Below, one piece after another: positions 12,131-26,106 of a stretch of 64,000 nucleotides of DNA (the stretch's first letter is position 1; the number at the start of each line of letters is the position of its first letter). The DNA is from Xestospongia muta (Eukaryota; Porifera; Demospongiae; Haplosclerida; Petrosiidae): positions 5,900,118 to 5,964,117 of the forward strand of contig OY848917.1 in NCBI GenBank assembly GCA_963693285.1, written 5' to 3'. The translations under genes were made by a program, and so were the position numbers. The notes under the pieces are model-generated. The model ran no database searches. It had not been told where the DNA came from and saw only the letters and a program-made list of their open reading frames with translations.

Positions 12131-14477
12131 ATGGAGGTACATCTTAAGTAAGTGAAAACGTTGTTATTGCTTTATATGTATCTCATCGTTACGATTAGGC
12201 AATGTCACAACTCGGAGTTATTCCTAGAGCTTATCACAAGAACCAGGTAGGTTAATAATTATAAACTAATACAACCTCGTTACATATCATCTTATCTATA
12301 AAATATTAGACAACTAGAAATCCGTCATCAAACATCCTGTGGCCAACGTGATTATCTGGAAAGGTAATACCATACTTATCATACTTAAGTATCTGAAATG
12401 TCTTGTTCTTTAAAATTATATACATGTACAGTCAAAATAAAGACCTAAGAGACTCTATTCAAGAACAGAACAAGTAAGATGAAATTTCTTTTTTTGCTTT
12501 ATTGATGTTTGATGCATTAGACTTTTGGAGAATATGACTAAAAAACACAATGAACTGAAAAAGAGGTTTGTATATATTTTGGTGCTCCACATATAGCTAT
12601 AACAAATACAGAGCCAATTCTATCAAGACAGAAGACCATCATGAATTGAAACTGAAACATAGCAGTGTGCTGAGTAAAGTCACTCTAGATGAAGCAAGGG
12701 TAAGATAACAAATATTAATATATAACTTCATCAAAATATAATACTTATTTACCTACAGGAAATGTATGAAAAGCTAATTCAGCAGATTCTTGAGACAAAA
12801 GTCAAAGCTTATCTCGAAGGACTTCTGACATCTACTTCTGAAATATCACCTCAACTTGACCAAAGGGAACTATACAAAATATATGGTCTTCTGCTGAGTG
12901 CTTGTAGGATAAAGGTAAAAGAAGAGAAGCATTCCATGCTTCATGAGGTTAGTAACTCTTAATTTTTTAAAGTATCTTCATTTCACATAAGGAAGCTGTT
13001 GGTGAACCTGGTCTAGAGGTGTACAAGGCAAAATCAGATATACTAACACATAATATGCTAAAACTTCTGCCACCCTTGCTTGTTGTATGTGATGAGAAAC
13101 AACAACATAGGATCAATAAGGAGATCTATGACACATTCAGACCAACTTGGGATGATACCAAAGATTTATCTAATATCTTTTGTTATCGACCAGTTCTTCT
13201 CTATGGTAAACAACATTCTATTGCTGTGAAAGGATTAGTAGGAAACTGTGAAAAACCTCAAATTCATAATCAATGGGACTCTAGTGCAAATCAGGATTTA
13301 GCTAAAAAGGTATACTTGACAAAAAATTAACATAAGTTGAATCTATACACAGGAAGTAAAAAAATCACATACACTTTTACCAAGTTATAAATGGCCACAA
13401 AACCAAATTTGGCAGACAGGACTCAATTTAGAGAATCATCAAGGTGTTTTTTACAGACCAGTTTGTGACACATCTGATAAAAGTAAGAGCAATAAATTAC
13501 ATCTATTAATATTATATTTAAGCAGCAAAAATGCAACTTTGTCAAGTTTGTCAATCTCAAGTGTGAGTTTAAGTGAATATTACTAAAGTAATCAGGCTAA
13601 TTTGTAGATTTGAAGCTGACACAGTGGGAAGAAATGGGAAATTTTGGCATAAACACCATGCTAAATGCTCAAAATGTCATGTTGATCTAACAGATAAAGC
13701 TTTTTTACAACATTATGTCATACCTGAAACTAATCTTGTTACATGTCATCAATGCATTATTGTGAGTTATAGTAGTTACAGGTTGTACTAAAACAAAAAT
13801 TACCTTCATTTTTTAGAAAGACTCAAAGGAGACATCTCAATTTTTGCCTGGCCAACTTGTTGATACTACATGCCAAAAAATGCCTAGGCGTAATACTAGT
13901 TATTTTGGACAACAAAAGTACTCTCATACTCTCTCCACACACAGAACATATGGACAATCTCATTTCTTTGGTAGGTTTTTCATAAATGACTTAAAATAAG
14001 AATTAAGTTTCTTAAAATTACAGTACCAAGTAGTATCAACAAGCAATGTGCTGTTTGTGCTCAAAACATCAAGACAGTGCAGGCAAGTTTATAAAGACTA
14101 TCACATTTATTTATGGTTATTAGATGGCAATGCAATTAAAAAAAGACCAGTTTATACATCGAGAGTGCTATGTGTGCTGTCTTTGTAACAACTACATTGA
14201 AACAACTAATGCCATGATACTTGACACAGGTCAATTAATATGCTTTAGATGCAATAAATGCTGTCGATGCAAAGAGGCAATTGATGAGAAGTCATTTAAA
14301 TACCAGGGTGCTCACATGACAGCTGGATACCTATGGCATAAGAACTGTTTCAAATGTTTTGTACGTGTATTCAATTATCATGAGTTTAAAATTACAAATT
14401 TTATTCCTATGTAGACATGTTATAAACCATTGGATCCTGATGGTTATTGCTTAAAATGTGGAACCACTGGACTTTGA
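12131..14477 (+). CDS. Gene D: coiled-coil / MIEAP-like domain / three-LIM-domain protein
   Basis: Exons 12131-12147, 12199-12246, 12310-12363, 12432-12473, 12521-12565, 12597-12699, 12759-12947, 12992-13309, 13353-13482, 13523-13562, 13608-13761, 13817-13970, 14024-14082, 14124-14360, 14415-14477 give about 550 aa. Small phase-2 exons encode the coiled coil. The exon at 12759 carries ELYKIYGLLLSACRIK and the exon at 12992 carries FRPTWDDTKD...CYRPVLLYG...IAVKGLVGN (MIEAP-like). From ~residue 315 three LIM modules follow: CQVC...HHAKCSKC...CHQC; CAVC...HRECYVCCLC...CFRC; CCRC...HKNCFKCF...CLKC. This gene joins the RPVLLYG half found in A/H/F/P with the LIM half found in B/C/I. The intron after 14082 uses a GC donor (GCAAGT), and 13523 has a NAGNAG acceptor. 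It converges on gene E with a 521-bp gap in which I see nothing. Confidence 0.83.
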
Positions 14478-14998
14478 ACTGTTTACGTTGAACTTTACAA
14501 AGAGTGTGTGTAACTATCATGTTTAATTTTACACTAGTGTATTAAAATTAAATGGTATGATGAGATAATTTGGCAAGTAATGCATCAGACAAATTTTGTT
14601 ATTATTATTAATTTGTGTTGTAAATCTAGAGTCTGTTCTTATGTATACTTTAGTTATATAGATAATGATATACATATGTTTGAAAACTCTACACCATAAG
14701 AAACATTACGTCAAGTTCTCATATAAGCAACATGTATTTGAGAGTATGATCTCTTATTACATCAAATATTAAAAGGGGTGAGAACAAAATGGCTTTCAAA
14801 TTGCACAATGCATGTCCTAGTTTCATTGGCTCTCATAGACCGTGGTAGTCCTGGTGAATTGAAAATAGCATTATTCTTTAAAGGTTTGCAAAACATTTAA
14901 ATACCCTAAACTTGAGCAAGTTATAGTTGACATGTAAATCACAACTAAACTATTAAGAAAACTAAAATGTAATTAATATGCACAAAAAACTCATGTAA

Positions 14999-17070
14999 TT
15001 ACTCAGACTGAGCGGATAAAAAGTCACACACAGTCTTTACTTCTTTTCTGTTGACACGATACTTTGCTTTGGCTTGTATTTCAGTACCACTGAAGTCCAT
15101 AGTAACATCAACTGTACGTTCACTTCGAGGAAGGTTGTCAGGATTGGGTATGTCAATAACAAGTTCCCCAACCTTCTTAACATTCATTTTACCACTTTTG
15201 TCTCTAATATATTGAACACCAAGATTAGGAGTAGACCAGATTTTAAAATGCATACTAGTCATAGATTGATAAGATGGTGTTATAGCTGCTGTGAATACCT
15301 CATCAGCTTGAGCTCTTTCACCCTTTTGCAGAAAAACTTGAAAAACATCATCACATTTATAGCATTCCTGTTCCTTATTATAGACACGATAATGAAAATC
15401 ATGTTTTTCTTCATCAAATGGAGATTGGACACCAATACCATATGTGGCATCAGCTCGACGTGCCTTGATGAGGTCTGGATTTTTTCTCCACATCACAGCT
15501 CCTGTGGCGATAGCTAATTTTGGTGAAGTTGGCACAATTATGCGACAGCTTGTTTCCCCTAATTTTTTTCTAATCTCCATGCCCAATTTTTGATACAGAA
15601 ATTTGCAGCCTCCAAACCCACCTACAAGATACATTGTGTCAATGTGACGATCAAGATCATCGAGTACAGTGATCATACATTCGACGATTCCATTAACAGG
15701 TGGACCAAATAGAATTTCTTCAACAACTTTGCTCTTAATGTATAGGGAATCATTGTCAAACTCAACACCATCAATACTTTTAGCTCCATCTTCTATTTTT
15801 CCAGGTCCATAAAATTTTACAATATCTCTTGGAAGGTCTATGGTCATTTCTTCGTAGACCTTCCCATCACCAAATGTATACTTTTGCAGTTCAAACTCAT
15901 AATAAAGAAGCTTATTTAAAACAGCTCTGTGTTGAATTTGATCACCAGATGAAAGAAAACGAGAAAAGCCAGGATCCTTCACTATTTTCTCAAGCATTTT
16001 AGAGAATTGTTCATTTACTCGAGTACCTCCCCAGTCATTTCCCATTGGAATGCTAATAACTTCAACACCATCCTCTACCTCAGCTTGAGCAGTTATATCA
16101 ACTGTTCCACCTCCAATGTCAAGAACCATATAGTTCCCTTTTGGCTTCTTAAATGATGATGTTCCTGCTTCAACTACTTCTTTTGCTGTTACCTGCTGAC
16201 TGTAAATAGCTGCTACTTCAGGCTCAAGAGCAAGTGATAGCTTATCAGGATTAACTTCATTTGGGCAAGGCAAATTACGTCCAACTGGTGTTAGTCGGCT
16301 AATACCTGGACCTCCAGATAGAAGTCCAGCCTACAAAAGAAAGTGATTTACTTTTTTAAGGTTCATTATCATATACATGTACTTACAAGGTAGGCAGCTT
16401 CTCTCATCATTCTCTTCCCTCGTGCATCCCATATAGCAGGTACTGTAATGACCCAATCAAAGTCTGTGGTTTTGAGAGGTTTTACAGTTTGAGCTAGATG
16501 ACCAACTAAACAATCTCGTAAATATTTCAAAATAAAAGCGATTACTTCTACAAGATAAAATTTCTCTCCTGTAAATGACTCAACTTCAGTCTGGCGATCA
16601 ATTTTCTGTATGATAATATATAATAGTTGTTATATTGATGATACTAATGATATCAGTATATGTACCTCTTCTCTCTTCATTAACATTTTGATTCTTTCAA
16701 AATAGACGTGGTTTTTTCTGTCATTGGGTCGCATTCTCGTGTAGTTGGTTCTAGCTTCCTGACCAAACGACGACATTGTCAGCGATGCACCATCTTTACG
16801 AAGCAGAATGGCGTTAGGGACTCTAGTATCAATATTTTCATTGTTTAACACGAGCGTACTGACCTCTTTGTCTCCTCTGGTGGTGTACGCCAAGGTGACA
16901 GAAGTAGTGCCAAAATCAATTGCTGCGATGTTGTTGTCAGTAGTTCGATATCCAGAATCCAAACGTGTTATTTTGTTGGCTCTTACAAGAGGCTCCTTTG
17001 GTACTGCCCTAATCCCCATCACGCTAATAACTCGCACTTGTTGTCGCACTGCGATAAATCCTGTGGCCAT
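14999..17070 (-). CDS. HSPA12: Gene E: HSPA12-like HSP70-family ATPase
   Basis: Complement of 16666-17070, 16387-16605 and 14999-16330, about 651 aa, close to the length of vertebrate HSPA12A/B. The nucleotide-binding domain shows the phosphate-1 loop AAIDFGTTSVTLAYTT (~residue 50), DWVITVPAIWDARGKRMMREAAY (~185), LSLALEPEVAAIY (~225), the phosphate-2 loop YMVLDIGGGTVDITA (~260) and the adenosine-type motif TMYLVGGFGGCKFLY (~440). HSPA12 proteins are divergent HSP70s lacking a classical EEVD tail; this one ends in CDFLSAQSE. MATGFIAVRQ is the start shared by other copies. It is head-to-head with gene F across 1.07 kb. Expected role: cytosolic ATP-dependent chaperone or signalling ATPase; the client is unknown. 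Confidence 0.93.
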
Positions 17071-18141
17071 TGTTACGTCGAGTGCAATGTCGTCCTGCGG
17101 ATAGTCAAGATTTTATATCTATATATGGGATCCTCCCACATATAAGAATAATTTAGACACATAAGCTGAGCAGACAGAATTGACAATTGGATTTTACCAC
17201 AACTTATATACATACATGAACAACAGAGACAGACTATGTTAGGCTATCTGAGTATAGCATAAAAACTATGATGTATATATATATATATATGTATAATTAT
17301 ATAGAAACTCAATGTGTTTGGATAAAGATATAGGAGTTGCCATTTGAGTAGTCTGCAAACAAATAAAATCTAATTGATTATATCTAATGATTCATTTCAT
17401 ATCGTAAAACAGAATGCAAGATAAAACAGTGACATTAAACATTGAGATTTCTATACAACAATTATGCTTTCTTTAATATTTTATAATAAGAAGGACAGAA
17501 TATTAAATTACATTTGTTTAAGTATGCTAATAGTTGAACTTAAATATATGCAACTATTCATGAGCAACAAAACACAGTTTGGATATATCTCAATTCCCAG
17601 AATTGCCAATCTATATACACAGTTTTGGTAGCAATTCCTAGAAAATAGCATTGTATAAACAAATCTAGTTAATTGCATTTTCCTGGAATTGACTCTACAA
17701 AGATATTGGTATTCATTAATTTATACATTATACAGGCTTATAAAATTATATATGTGTCCACAGGTCTTCTAGGACCTCATTCCTTTGAACACTACTTACC
17801 TCAAAGATATACAGTATACATTGCATAGTATAGTCTAAACCCACTTGACACTTCATAAAGCATAGTTTATGAAGGAACTATCTGTGATACTCATGTGTAT
17901 TCATGTATGGCAGACTCTACCATACAACTATTATGCAGATTATATATAATAGGTCAGTTGACCTCAAACTTGTGGCTTATGATTTCATAATTCATGTCAG
18001 TTGGATGCTTGCTCAGCTGTATATATTCCTAGAATGTGACAATATAACGTCATTCAAAATCTAATTGTGACGTAAAATAATTAATATAAAAGTGTAAAAG
18101 CATCCTCAATTTTCCAGTTACTAGTTCCGAGGATCAGCGAT
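17071..18141. promoter_or_regulatory. Divergent intergenic region between E and F
   Basis: The 1.07-kb spacer separates divergently transcribed E(-) and F(+). CRE-like half sites ACGTCA (18047-18052) and TGACGT (18068-18073) lie 69-95 bp before the F start. TTCNNNGAA palindromes occur at 17594, 17635, 17680 and 18026. No exon is visible. Use of the spacer as a shared promoter is inferred. Confidence 0.45.
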
Positions 18142-18424
18142 ATGGGGAATCTGTTTAGAAGAAGCAACAATCAAACAACTGATGAATTTGATGTTGTCAT
18201 ACGCGGAGCTGTGGACAGAGTGACTGATGCAACGAAACAAGCTCTCGAAAAAGAAAGAGAGAGCTTTAAGAAGTAAGTACAACTTTTTATCTTCAAAAAT
18301 AAGCTAGAATATCATACATACAAGGGAGTACTTGGAATTTCAAAAGACCAATCGGGAAAAAGAAGATCGACTTAAAACGTATGTATTGCAAATTTGAGGC
18401 TTTTATTTGCTCGTGCACCTTTAT

Positions 18425-18498
<74 letters not shown>

Positions 18499-21250
18499 AT
18501 ATATTATAAATTACTTTTAAAGTACCTATTATTAAGTTTAAATCAGGACAAGTGTATACTGCATATATGTAAACTCTACCTTATGTATGACTGGCATTCT
18601 ATTTTAAGACACAATAAAGCCAGCTATGACAATAATACCATTAGGCCTACATTGATCATATTCTCACTTTCAACCATTGATTTTTTTAATTATAACTGGT
18701 TCAAAGTATTGTAATATGAAATATAGTTTACTGTAATATGATATACTTTTAGAGAAATTGATGATCTCAAGAAGAAAAATGCTGACTTAGCCAGGTGAGC
18801 TCTTGCATATAAATCAGCCGTAATTTGACATTGTGTTTTACTTACAGAGAGAATGAAAGGCTTACACATGACATGTCTGAGTGAGTGAATATTGATAAAT
18901 TTATAGTTTATTATATAAAAACTATTTCTCAGGTTGACTAAGTCTGTGAAGTGTGAAAAGGAGAAAATTGACAAGTATGTAGTTAATATGTTCTGTTTTA
19001 ATAGAGTAATTTGTCTATTGTTATAATGAATAGGGAACGAGAACAACTAGATAAAGAGAAAGAACAAGTATTGAGGTAAATAGAATGTTAATAACAGTTG
19101 TGTTATCTGTCTTGATTCACTACTTATCTTTGTTTCTTTTGTTAAGTCTTACTGCACCTTCCTATCAAGCAAGGAAAATGTATGGTGATGTAACTCCTAA
19201 CAGTATGACTCATGAAGATATTAAGGGTGACTATGTTCAGTTCTTTAAGCATTGGATCCGGCATTTACCAAGAGAAAATAAAGATATTGCTGACACTAAT
19301 AGTGTCCAACAATCACTCACACCATTGTTTCAGGTACAGTATTTGCATTAATACTTAATAGTATCATTTTAATATTAGACCTGTTTTAATTTGAGTTGTG
19401 ACAAAATCATTGAGATAATGTCTAAGCAGTTGCAAGAGTTACTCCAAGATCCATGCAATGATTCTGAAGATGAGAAAGAAGATTTATCAGTTCAAGAAAA
19501 GCTTAGGGATATCTGTACAGCTTTCTCTCTACTTCTCTATCATGCAGAAATCAATACTGAGGATGTGCTTCAATACATTACTCAAATGGTAAGTTACTAC
19601 ATGCATTCAAAATTTAAAACTTGACTTTAAATTTTCTGTTTACTTTTGATGCTTTTATGTTCAATTTAGACAACAGACTCATTTGAAAAAGATGATGACA
19701 AAAAAATTAAGTTTCCAAATGAGGCCATACAAAAAGCATCAGAAATTGCCTGGGGTATGGTAACACAAGTCCCTCCAATGATGTGCAGTGAACCACAAAA
19801 GTTCAGTGAAAACCTTCATGAAATTAAAGAATGTAATTGGCAAGTCAATGATGGTCCATATGAGCTTGTGTACTTGCGTCCAGTCCTCTTTTATGGTAAA
19901 CATGGTGCTGTAGCAGCTCAAGGACAAGTTGGAAATCATGAGTGTGCTGCCGACACTGCAATAAATTTTGCTATACCTGAAAATAAAGAGGAGGATATGG
20001 GAGAACCTAAACCTGATGAAACAGAGGATAAAGATAAAGAAAGTGAAGGGCATGAAAAGATGATCACTGAAGAAGATTCTGCAGGTGTAACAAAAACGTT
20101 TTTGGCTGAAGAAAGTAAGGAAAAGGAAGATGAGTCAGAGGAAAAGAGGGTAGACACTGAAATAAACAAGAAGCAAGATTTGTCATTAGACAAAGGTACA
20201 GTCACCAATATCCCAGATGACGATAACCAAAATGATGAAAATGCTGAAATACCTTCTAACAAACAAAATGATGAGCCAAACAATGAAGGTACAGAAAAGG
20301 AAGTAACAGAGGCAAATTGCATTACACAAGACAACAAAACAGAAACAGGGACATCAAATGAAGATTGTAAGTCAGAAGAACCACCAGCTCAGTCATCAGA
20401 AATTGGGACAGTTAGCAAAATCCAAGATGAGGATAAACAAAATGGCGAAAACCAAGAAATAGATTTTAAAGAACATAATGATGAAGCAAACAATTGTGTT
20501 ACACCAGACGACAAAATCGAAACAAAGGGACCAAATGAAGCAGAAGAGTCAGAAGAACCACCAGCTCAGTCATCAGAAATTGGGACAGTTAGCAAAATCC
20601 AAGATGAGGATAAACAAAATGGCGAAAACCAAGAAATAGATTTTAAAGAACATAATGATGAAGCAAACAATTGTGTTACACCAGACGACAAAATCAAAAC
20701 AAAGGAACCAAATAAAGCAGAAGAGTCAGAAGAACCACCAGCTCAGTCATCAGAAATTGGGACAGTTAGCAAAATCCAAGATGAGGATAAACAAAATGGC
20801 GAAAACCAAGAAATAGATTTTAAAGAACGTAATGATGAAGCAAACAATTGTGTTACACCAGACGACAAAATTGAAACAAAGGAACCAAATGAAGCAGAAG
20901 AGTCAGAAGAACCACCAGCTCAGTCATCAGAAATTGGGACAGTTAGCAAAATCCAAGATGAGGATAAACAAAATGGCAAAAACCAAGAAATAGATTTTAA
21001 AGAACATAATGATGAAGCAAACAATTGTGTTACACCAGACGACAAAATCGAAACAAGGGAGCCAAATGAAGCAGAAGAGTCAGAAGAACCACCAGCTCAG
21101 TCATCAGAAATTGAGACAGTTAGCAAAACCCCAGATGAGGATAAACAAAATGGCGAAAACGAAGATATACATATCATGATCAATGAACAAAATGATAAAG
21201 CAGGAGTAAATTATTTTACAACAAAGGAATCGATGAAACAGCAGCCATAA
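18142..21250 (+). CDS. Gene F: coiled-coil / MIEAP-like protein with acidic 59-residue repeats
   Basis: Exons 18142-18272, 18325-18378, 18753-18794, 18848-18880, 18933-18974, 19034-19075, 19147-19333, 19379-19588, 19670-21250 encode about 773 aa. It starts MGNLFRRS, with a glycine at position 2 that might be myristoylated, although the context is weak. Five coil exons (54, 42, 33, 42, 42 bp; 18, 14, 11, 14, 14 residues) form the coiled coil. Residues ~115-335 are the MIEAP-like domain: QARKMYGDVTPNSMTHED, then AWGMVTQVPPMM, then YLRPVLFYG...VAAQGQVGN. The rest is a long Glu/Asp/Asn-rich disordered tail with five near-identical 59-residue units. It is divergent from HSPA12 gene E. Oligomeric scaffold is the best guess; no enzyme motif is present. 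The acceptor at 19379 was placed by codon alignment with gene P. Confidence 0.85.
18428..18493. repeat. (TA)n microsatellite in gene F intron
   Basis: About 33 TA units. The open frame across it is an artefact of the repeat. Confidence 0.95.
20371..21190 (+). repeat. Coding 177-bp minisatellite in gene F
   Basis: Copies begin at 20371, 20548, 20725, 20902 and 21079, exactly 177 bp (59 codons) apart. The first four are nearly identical; the last is degenerate. The unit includes EEPPAQSSEIGTVSKIQDED and is acidic and uncharged-polar, so likely disordered. The related gene P lacks it, so the array arose after they split. Confidence 0.95.
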
Positions 21251-24200
21251 CAGAAAAATTAAAAGAATTAGATAGGAAGCAAGATAACTAATTATGAAAC
21301 TACTATCTACACAGAAACATATAGATTTACTAATTTTACATTATACTATTATTAATACTAATTTTAGGTTTACGTTAATTTTGTAGTTCATTGAATAGTT
21401 ATTACTTTGTGTGAAGTATATACTTGTTAGAACAAGAAGAAAATTATCAAAATTATATATTATGACTGTGTTCTCATTGATGTATGACAAATTAAAATGC
21501 AACTACAAAAACGTATGCATATATATGATGCCAGTATTTGCAAGGAATAATTAAGTAACAGTAAAGAAGACAGATGTGTTTCTTATACATGTATATACAT
21601 ACATGTTTGCTTTCCAAAATCAAATCATTCATCATCTAAGGTAATGGCTATATGAAACAGGTTAAGATTACATCAAAGAATATAGACTATTTTTTGGAAG
21701 ATTTCGTTTCTTTTTCAGCTAACTGATAAACATGTATGAAATGTAAAGAAAAAGTGACTTTATATATAAATACATTTATTAGAAATAATGGCACAAATAC
21801 ATTATTATAATAACAAATTTAAGTTAGGTTGAATAAAAAAGTTTTAACATAAGACAAAAGTCATTGAAGCTTTTATTAATATGCCCTATAAAATAATGTG
21901 TTCACTAAAGTCTGATATAAAAGTAAAACAGGTTATGTACATTTCTGAAAAAAAAAGACAGCATTATTACAAGAGATACGAGATATCTTAGATATAAAAT
22001 CAATGAACATATTAAAGAGAGACAACACCTCATCCAGTTTATTACAGTGCTACATATTTGATTACATTCAGAAGAGATGAGTTGGCCAAATAGCTCCTAT
22101 ATATACAAATAACCTAAAATATGTAATACAAAAACATAAGTATGTCATGTCCAAATATGTGGCAATCATGCAGCTAACAACAATTATTGTTTCAACTTAA
22201 TGCAGATTCATGTATGACTATAAGTGTGCCTTGTTGATTCATAATCATGATTCATAATCATGAATATAAAGCAATATTGAGATAAGCTACTACTCATTGC
22301 CATACGGTGTTAATCTACAACTATAAAGTAACATGATACAGGTTTATTGTGTTTGCTTGATCATGATAGCGTGTATGTAAAGATGTGTTGCATTGTACAG
22401 AGGCATGCATTATGATTACAATATATTATATTAAAAAATATAAATTTCAAGAACTATGAAAAATTCTGAGAAACATTACTACTTCGAGGTTTTTATTTCC
22501 CAGAACAAAGAATTGTATAGAACTGAATCAATGCAATGGTGTAAATATTTTAGCACATTCTCTTACTTGCTTACTCCTGATTGTCAAGTTCTTGGAAGCA
22601 GTTATTCATGACCTTTGAATGTGACAAGACTGATTCCTGAAACTACTACTGATTCCTGGAAGTACTGTAGCCTATATGTCATTGACATCCTTTATCCTTT
22701 CTTGGAATTCAAGAAGTCATAATTTGTTTTCATTGACTATCAAAACTGTTTCTATACACTGACACTACAAATTACTTTTAATAGTGACACCTGCAGATAA
22801 CAAGTTTAACAACAAAGTTCTAAACAGGATTGCTACATTTAGTCTCCTCAACTTTGGAGAAACATTCCCGATATAAGTAACTACAGAACTACTATATTCA
22901 ACATCTTTAGCAACAATCTCTGAGGCCATAACACCAAATACCTTTACACTTTTGTTCTTGATATGCAACAAAGTGACTGGTTTGTCAAATACGCATCTTA
23001 TGTTAATACCATGATATTAATCTTTTCTCAAGCTATTTCTTTTTAATGAAAAATGGATAGGGTAAAACCATTAAACAATTAAAGGGGCTATGCTGAAAAG
23101 CACATTAAAAAACTCTATAGTTTAAATTTAATCTAATCCAGGGATACTTACAAACAAGTACATACAACATTTATTATGTTTATAAACCTCCTAAAAATAC
23201 AATATAACTCAAGTATTTTTTTTTATTTAGTAAAGATATGAAATAATTTGAGAACTTTTAATTTACTTGTTGCTAAAGTGCAAACAGTTAATCAAACAAT
23301 GAAGTTGGTCATTTTCAACTGTTGCATATAACAACAGTGAAGTGGACACATGAAATTGTCATTCAATGACACAAAATAATTGGAGGGCTACCTCATGTAA
23401 TCACATATAATATTACTTCATCAACAGATCTTTATTCTAATAATACTAACAACAACCATGAGTTATTATTTGTAGTAAAGGCATGCTCACATTGGAACAG
23501 ACAAATAATTTTTATTATTTAAACTTTTAATTCTAAGAAAGTGACCAATGGTTGTTGACATAGCAACAATTCCAAGAATATTACCACTATTGTTAATGAT
23601 TACACAAGCACATTGAGATTACACAGTAAATGGTAACAATAAAGTGTCATAATTCCTAGTATTTTAACCATACATCTTTCCTGGAAAAATATTAATAAGT
23701 TAAGAGTTATGAATAATTATAATATTTATTACATAGAGTATTTCATTTTATAATCATTAAGAAAAAGTGTCAATAGTTTTCAAAATAATGTTTTCTTAAC
23801 TTTAGCCACATTATCCAAGATATATGTAATATACAAAGATATTGGCTTGATCCGAAGTAAAAGACTAGATTTGTTAGTGGACTCTAGTATCGCATGAATA
23901 TCATAGTCATGTTTTTATGTTATAAATTTTAGAATAACAATAGTTACAATATTAAGGTAAATTTTATACCATTAGAAACAATTGCTAATATCCTCTAGTA
24001 TTGCATAAATACCACAGTAACATTTCCATGTTGTAAACTTAAGAATACAGTTTCACTACAATAGCTACAGTATATGATACATCTAATATTACAAACAATT
24101 AAATCAAAGCATGCTACTATCTTTTATTATAGTAACATCTGAAGGGTGTGTCTAGCTTACAAAGCATCTGCGGTCTATACAACATTTGTAGCAAAGGTGT

Positions 24201-24574
24201 ACTGAGTATTCACTTTGCAATTATATTAAAAGATGACTTTGAGAGTTAAAAACATAACACAAAAGAACAACAACAGGTATATTGTGTGGAATAAATTACC
24301 TTCTACCTTAAAATTCTAATCTAATTTTAACACAACATTAGAGCTTCTTAGAGATAAAATACTAAATCAGCAGACTATAATAAACAGCAAAAATTAAGGT
24401 TACACTACTATCAGTTAAAAGCATGGTCAATAATAAAGTAAACTGACATTTTGACTAATCCTAAATTTACTCTGTATACCAAGATTAAACACACAAGACT
24501 TACAATTTCATTTTCCGTGTAATAAATATATTTTCATATCAGAACACTTTCTCATACCTTGATTCTTGACAAAT
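21251..24574. other. Gene-poor intergenic region
   Basis: AT-rich DNA downstream of F. A small minus-strand open frame at 22765-22971 has no recognisable motif or splice context. TTCNNNGAA palindromes cluster at 22464-22707 and 23531-23686. I see nothing else. Confidence 0.55.
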
Positions 24575-24672
24575 TCTTTCAAATTGATATAACCTTGTAT
24601 AGGCATGTTTGAAGTATCCAGAATATTCTGTTATCTCTTTCTAGAATTCATAGATGAGCTAACCTCACTGAT
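24575..24672 (-). pseudogene. Relic of a gene B-like ARKMYGD exon
   Basis: The minus strand reads SEVSSS...SRKR then EYSGYFKHAYTRLY, closely matching the gene B exon at 5014 (SEISSSKDARKM...EYSGYFKHAFRNL). About 45 bp are deleted and a stop is present. No flanking exons could be traced, so it is a solitary dead exon. Confidence 0.75.
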
Positions 24673-26106
24673 AAGAACAGACATATTTATTGTCTATATG
24701 GATACTATTACATTAGTATACTAATACATTGTGTAGTAATGTGTTCATGAACAAAATGATGGTCGTCTGCCAGATTCTGACTGTTAACATTTAAATCCTT
24801 GATACATAAAGGGAGTCAGAGAGTCTATTATTGTCTCTTTCAGAAATTCAGGCCATTTACTATATACTACGTATGTCCACTGACATTGTTATATTATCTT
24901 GTTATATCAACAATTAAAAACAACAAATAACTACACTGCCCATACAAAACACACACATAATTGGCAACTAATGACATTAATGATTCTCTAATGTTTTGCT
25001 TCCTGTACATGCTCCATGCCATCTCTGATAATTAGCCAAATTATAAATTTTGAGAACATTCAGTAACAACATTTTACAGTCAAATCATTAACTTCAAAAA
25101 AACATAGGACTACTTTTATAATTACTGTAAAGTCCAGAGTTTGTCAAAATCAGGGATGTCTGGTATAATAACAGTATTCATACCATTAAAATAATCTCAT
25201 CATAAGCAATAAACACAAATCTCACTTATTTAGCCACCTTAAATACTCAAACATCAAATTCTTTAACCGACTAAAATAATCTCATGATTAAGGAGGAGGG
25301 GCTTCTATCTGGATAAAAGTGTTAATATTTCATACAGATTCCTCTATTTATGGCTATTTATATTCCTAGATTACAATGTAGTCTTATTACAGGTATAATT
25401 AAAAGATTGCAGCTTACTAACCTTCTAGCAATTTGTAATTTCATTAAAGACTCTGAATCTATAAGAAAATAAATGACAAACAATGAAACATATCCTTTAG
25501 CTAGTAGAGACATACTGATATGTAAATTATGTTATAACAAATTCAAACATAACAGCACTAGAGCTCTAACAAAAGGAATAGCAATGTAAACATTATCATT
25601 AGTGTTTTTTATATGTGCTGATTAGCTATTGTTCATGGTTACATTCATTTTAAGTAGTAGCACATTTGGGAACCATAATATAGATATCTATTGATGGCAG
25701 AAGTGATGAATAAGGTGTATATTGTGTTGCCATTCAAAGCAGTGCAAATTTTCAAATTAAGATAGAGTTAGAGCTGTGCTAATAGTGATGAAAGTAATGC
25801 TTAAAAAACATCTAACAAGTATGTAGTTAGGACTTTGACGTCTTTTCACATCCTTTAAAATTAACTAATATATATGTAATTGGACACCTTGCTAAACGTT
25901 AATAGATATATATATACATACATGCATACATACATACGTACATACGTACATACGTACATACGTACATACATACATACATACATACATACATACATACATA
26001 CATGCATACATATAATATATGTATATTATATAATATACATGTATTTGATCCATGGTATCCCTAAACATACTAGAGGAAGTATTGATATCCTTCGATTGTG
26101 ACCGTC
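24673..26106. other. Intergenic with TACA/TACG microsatellite
   Basis: No gene is visible. A (TACA/TACG)n tract at 25911-26012, flanked by TA-rich palindromic DNA, creates spurious Tyr/Thr/His open frames on both strands. Confidence 0.7.

Noticed and set aside
15074..15517. 147-codon open frame on + strand
   Set aside because: Antisense shadow of HSPA12 gene E exon 3; no splice or motif support.
18394..18714. 106-codon open frame with Tyr-Ile repeats
   Set aside because: Created by the (TA)n microsatellite.
19936..20337. 133-codon Ser-rich open frame on - strand
   Set aside because: Antisense of the acidic tail of gene F, where Glu/Asp codons read as Ser/Phe.
22765..22971. 68-codon minus-strand frame
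   Set aside because: No motif, no homologous copy in the window and no convincing splice context.
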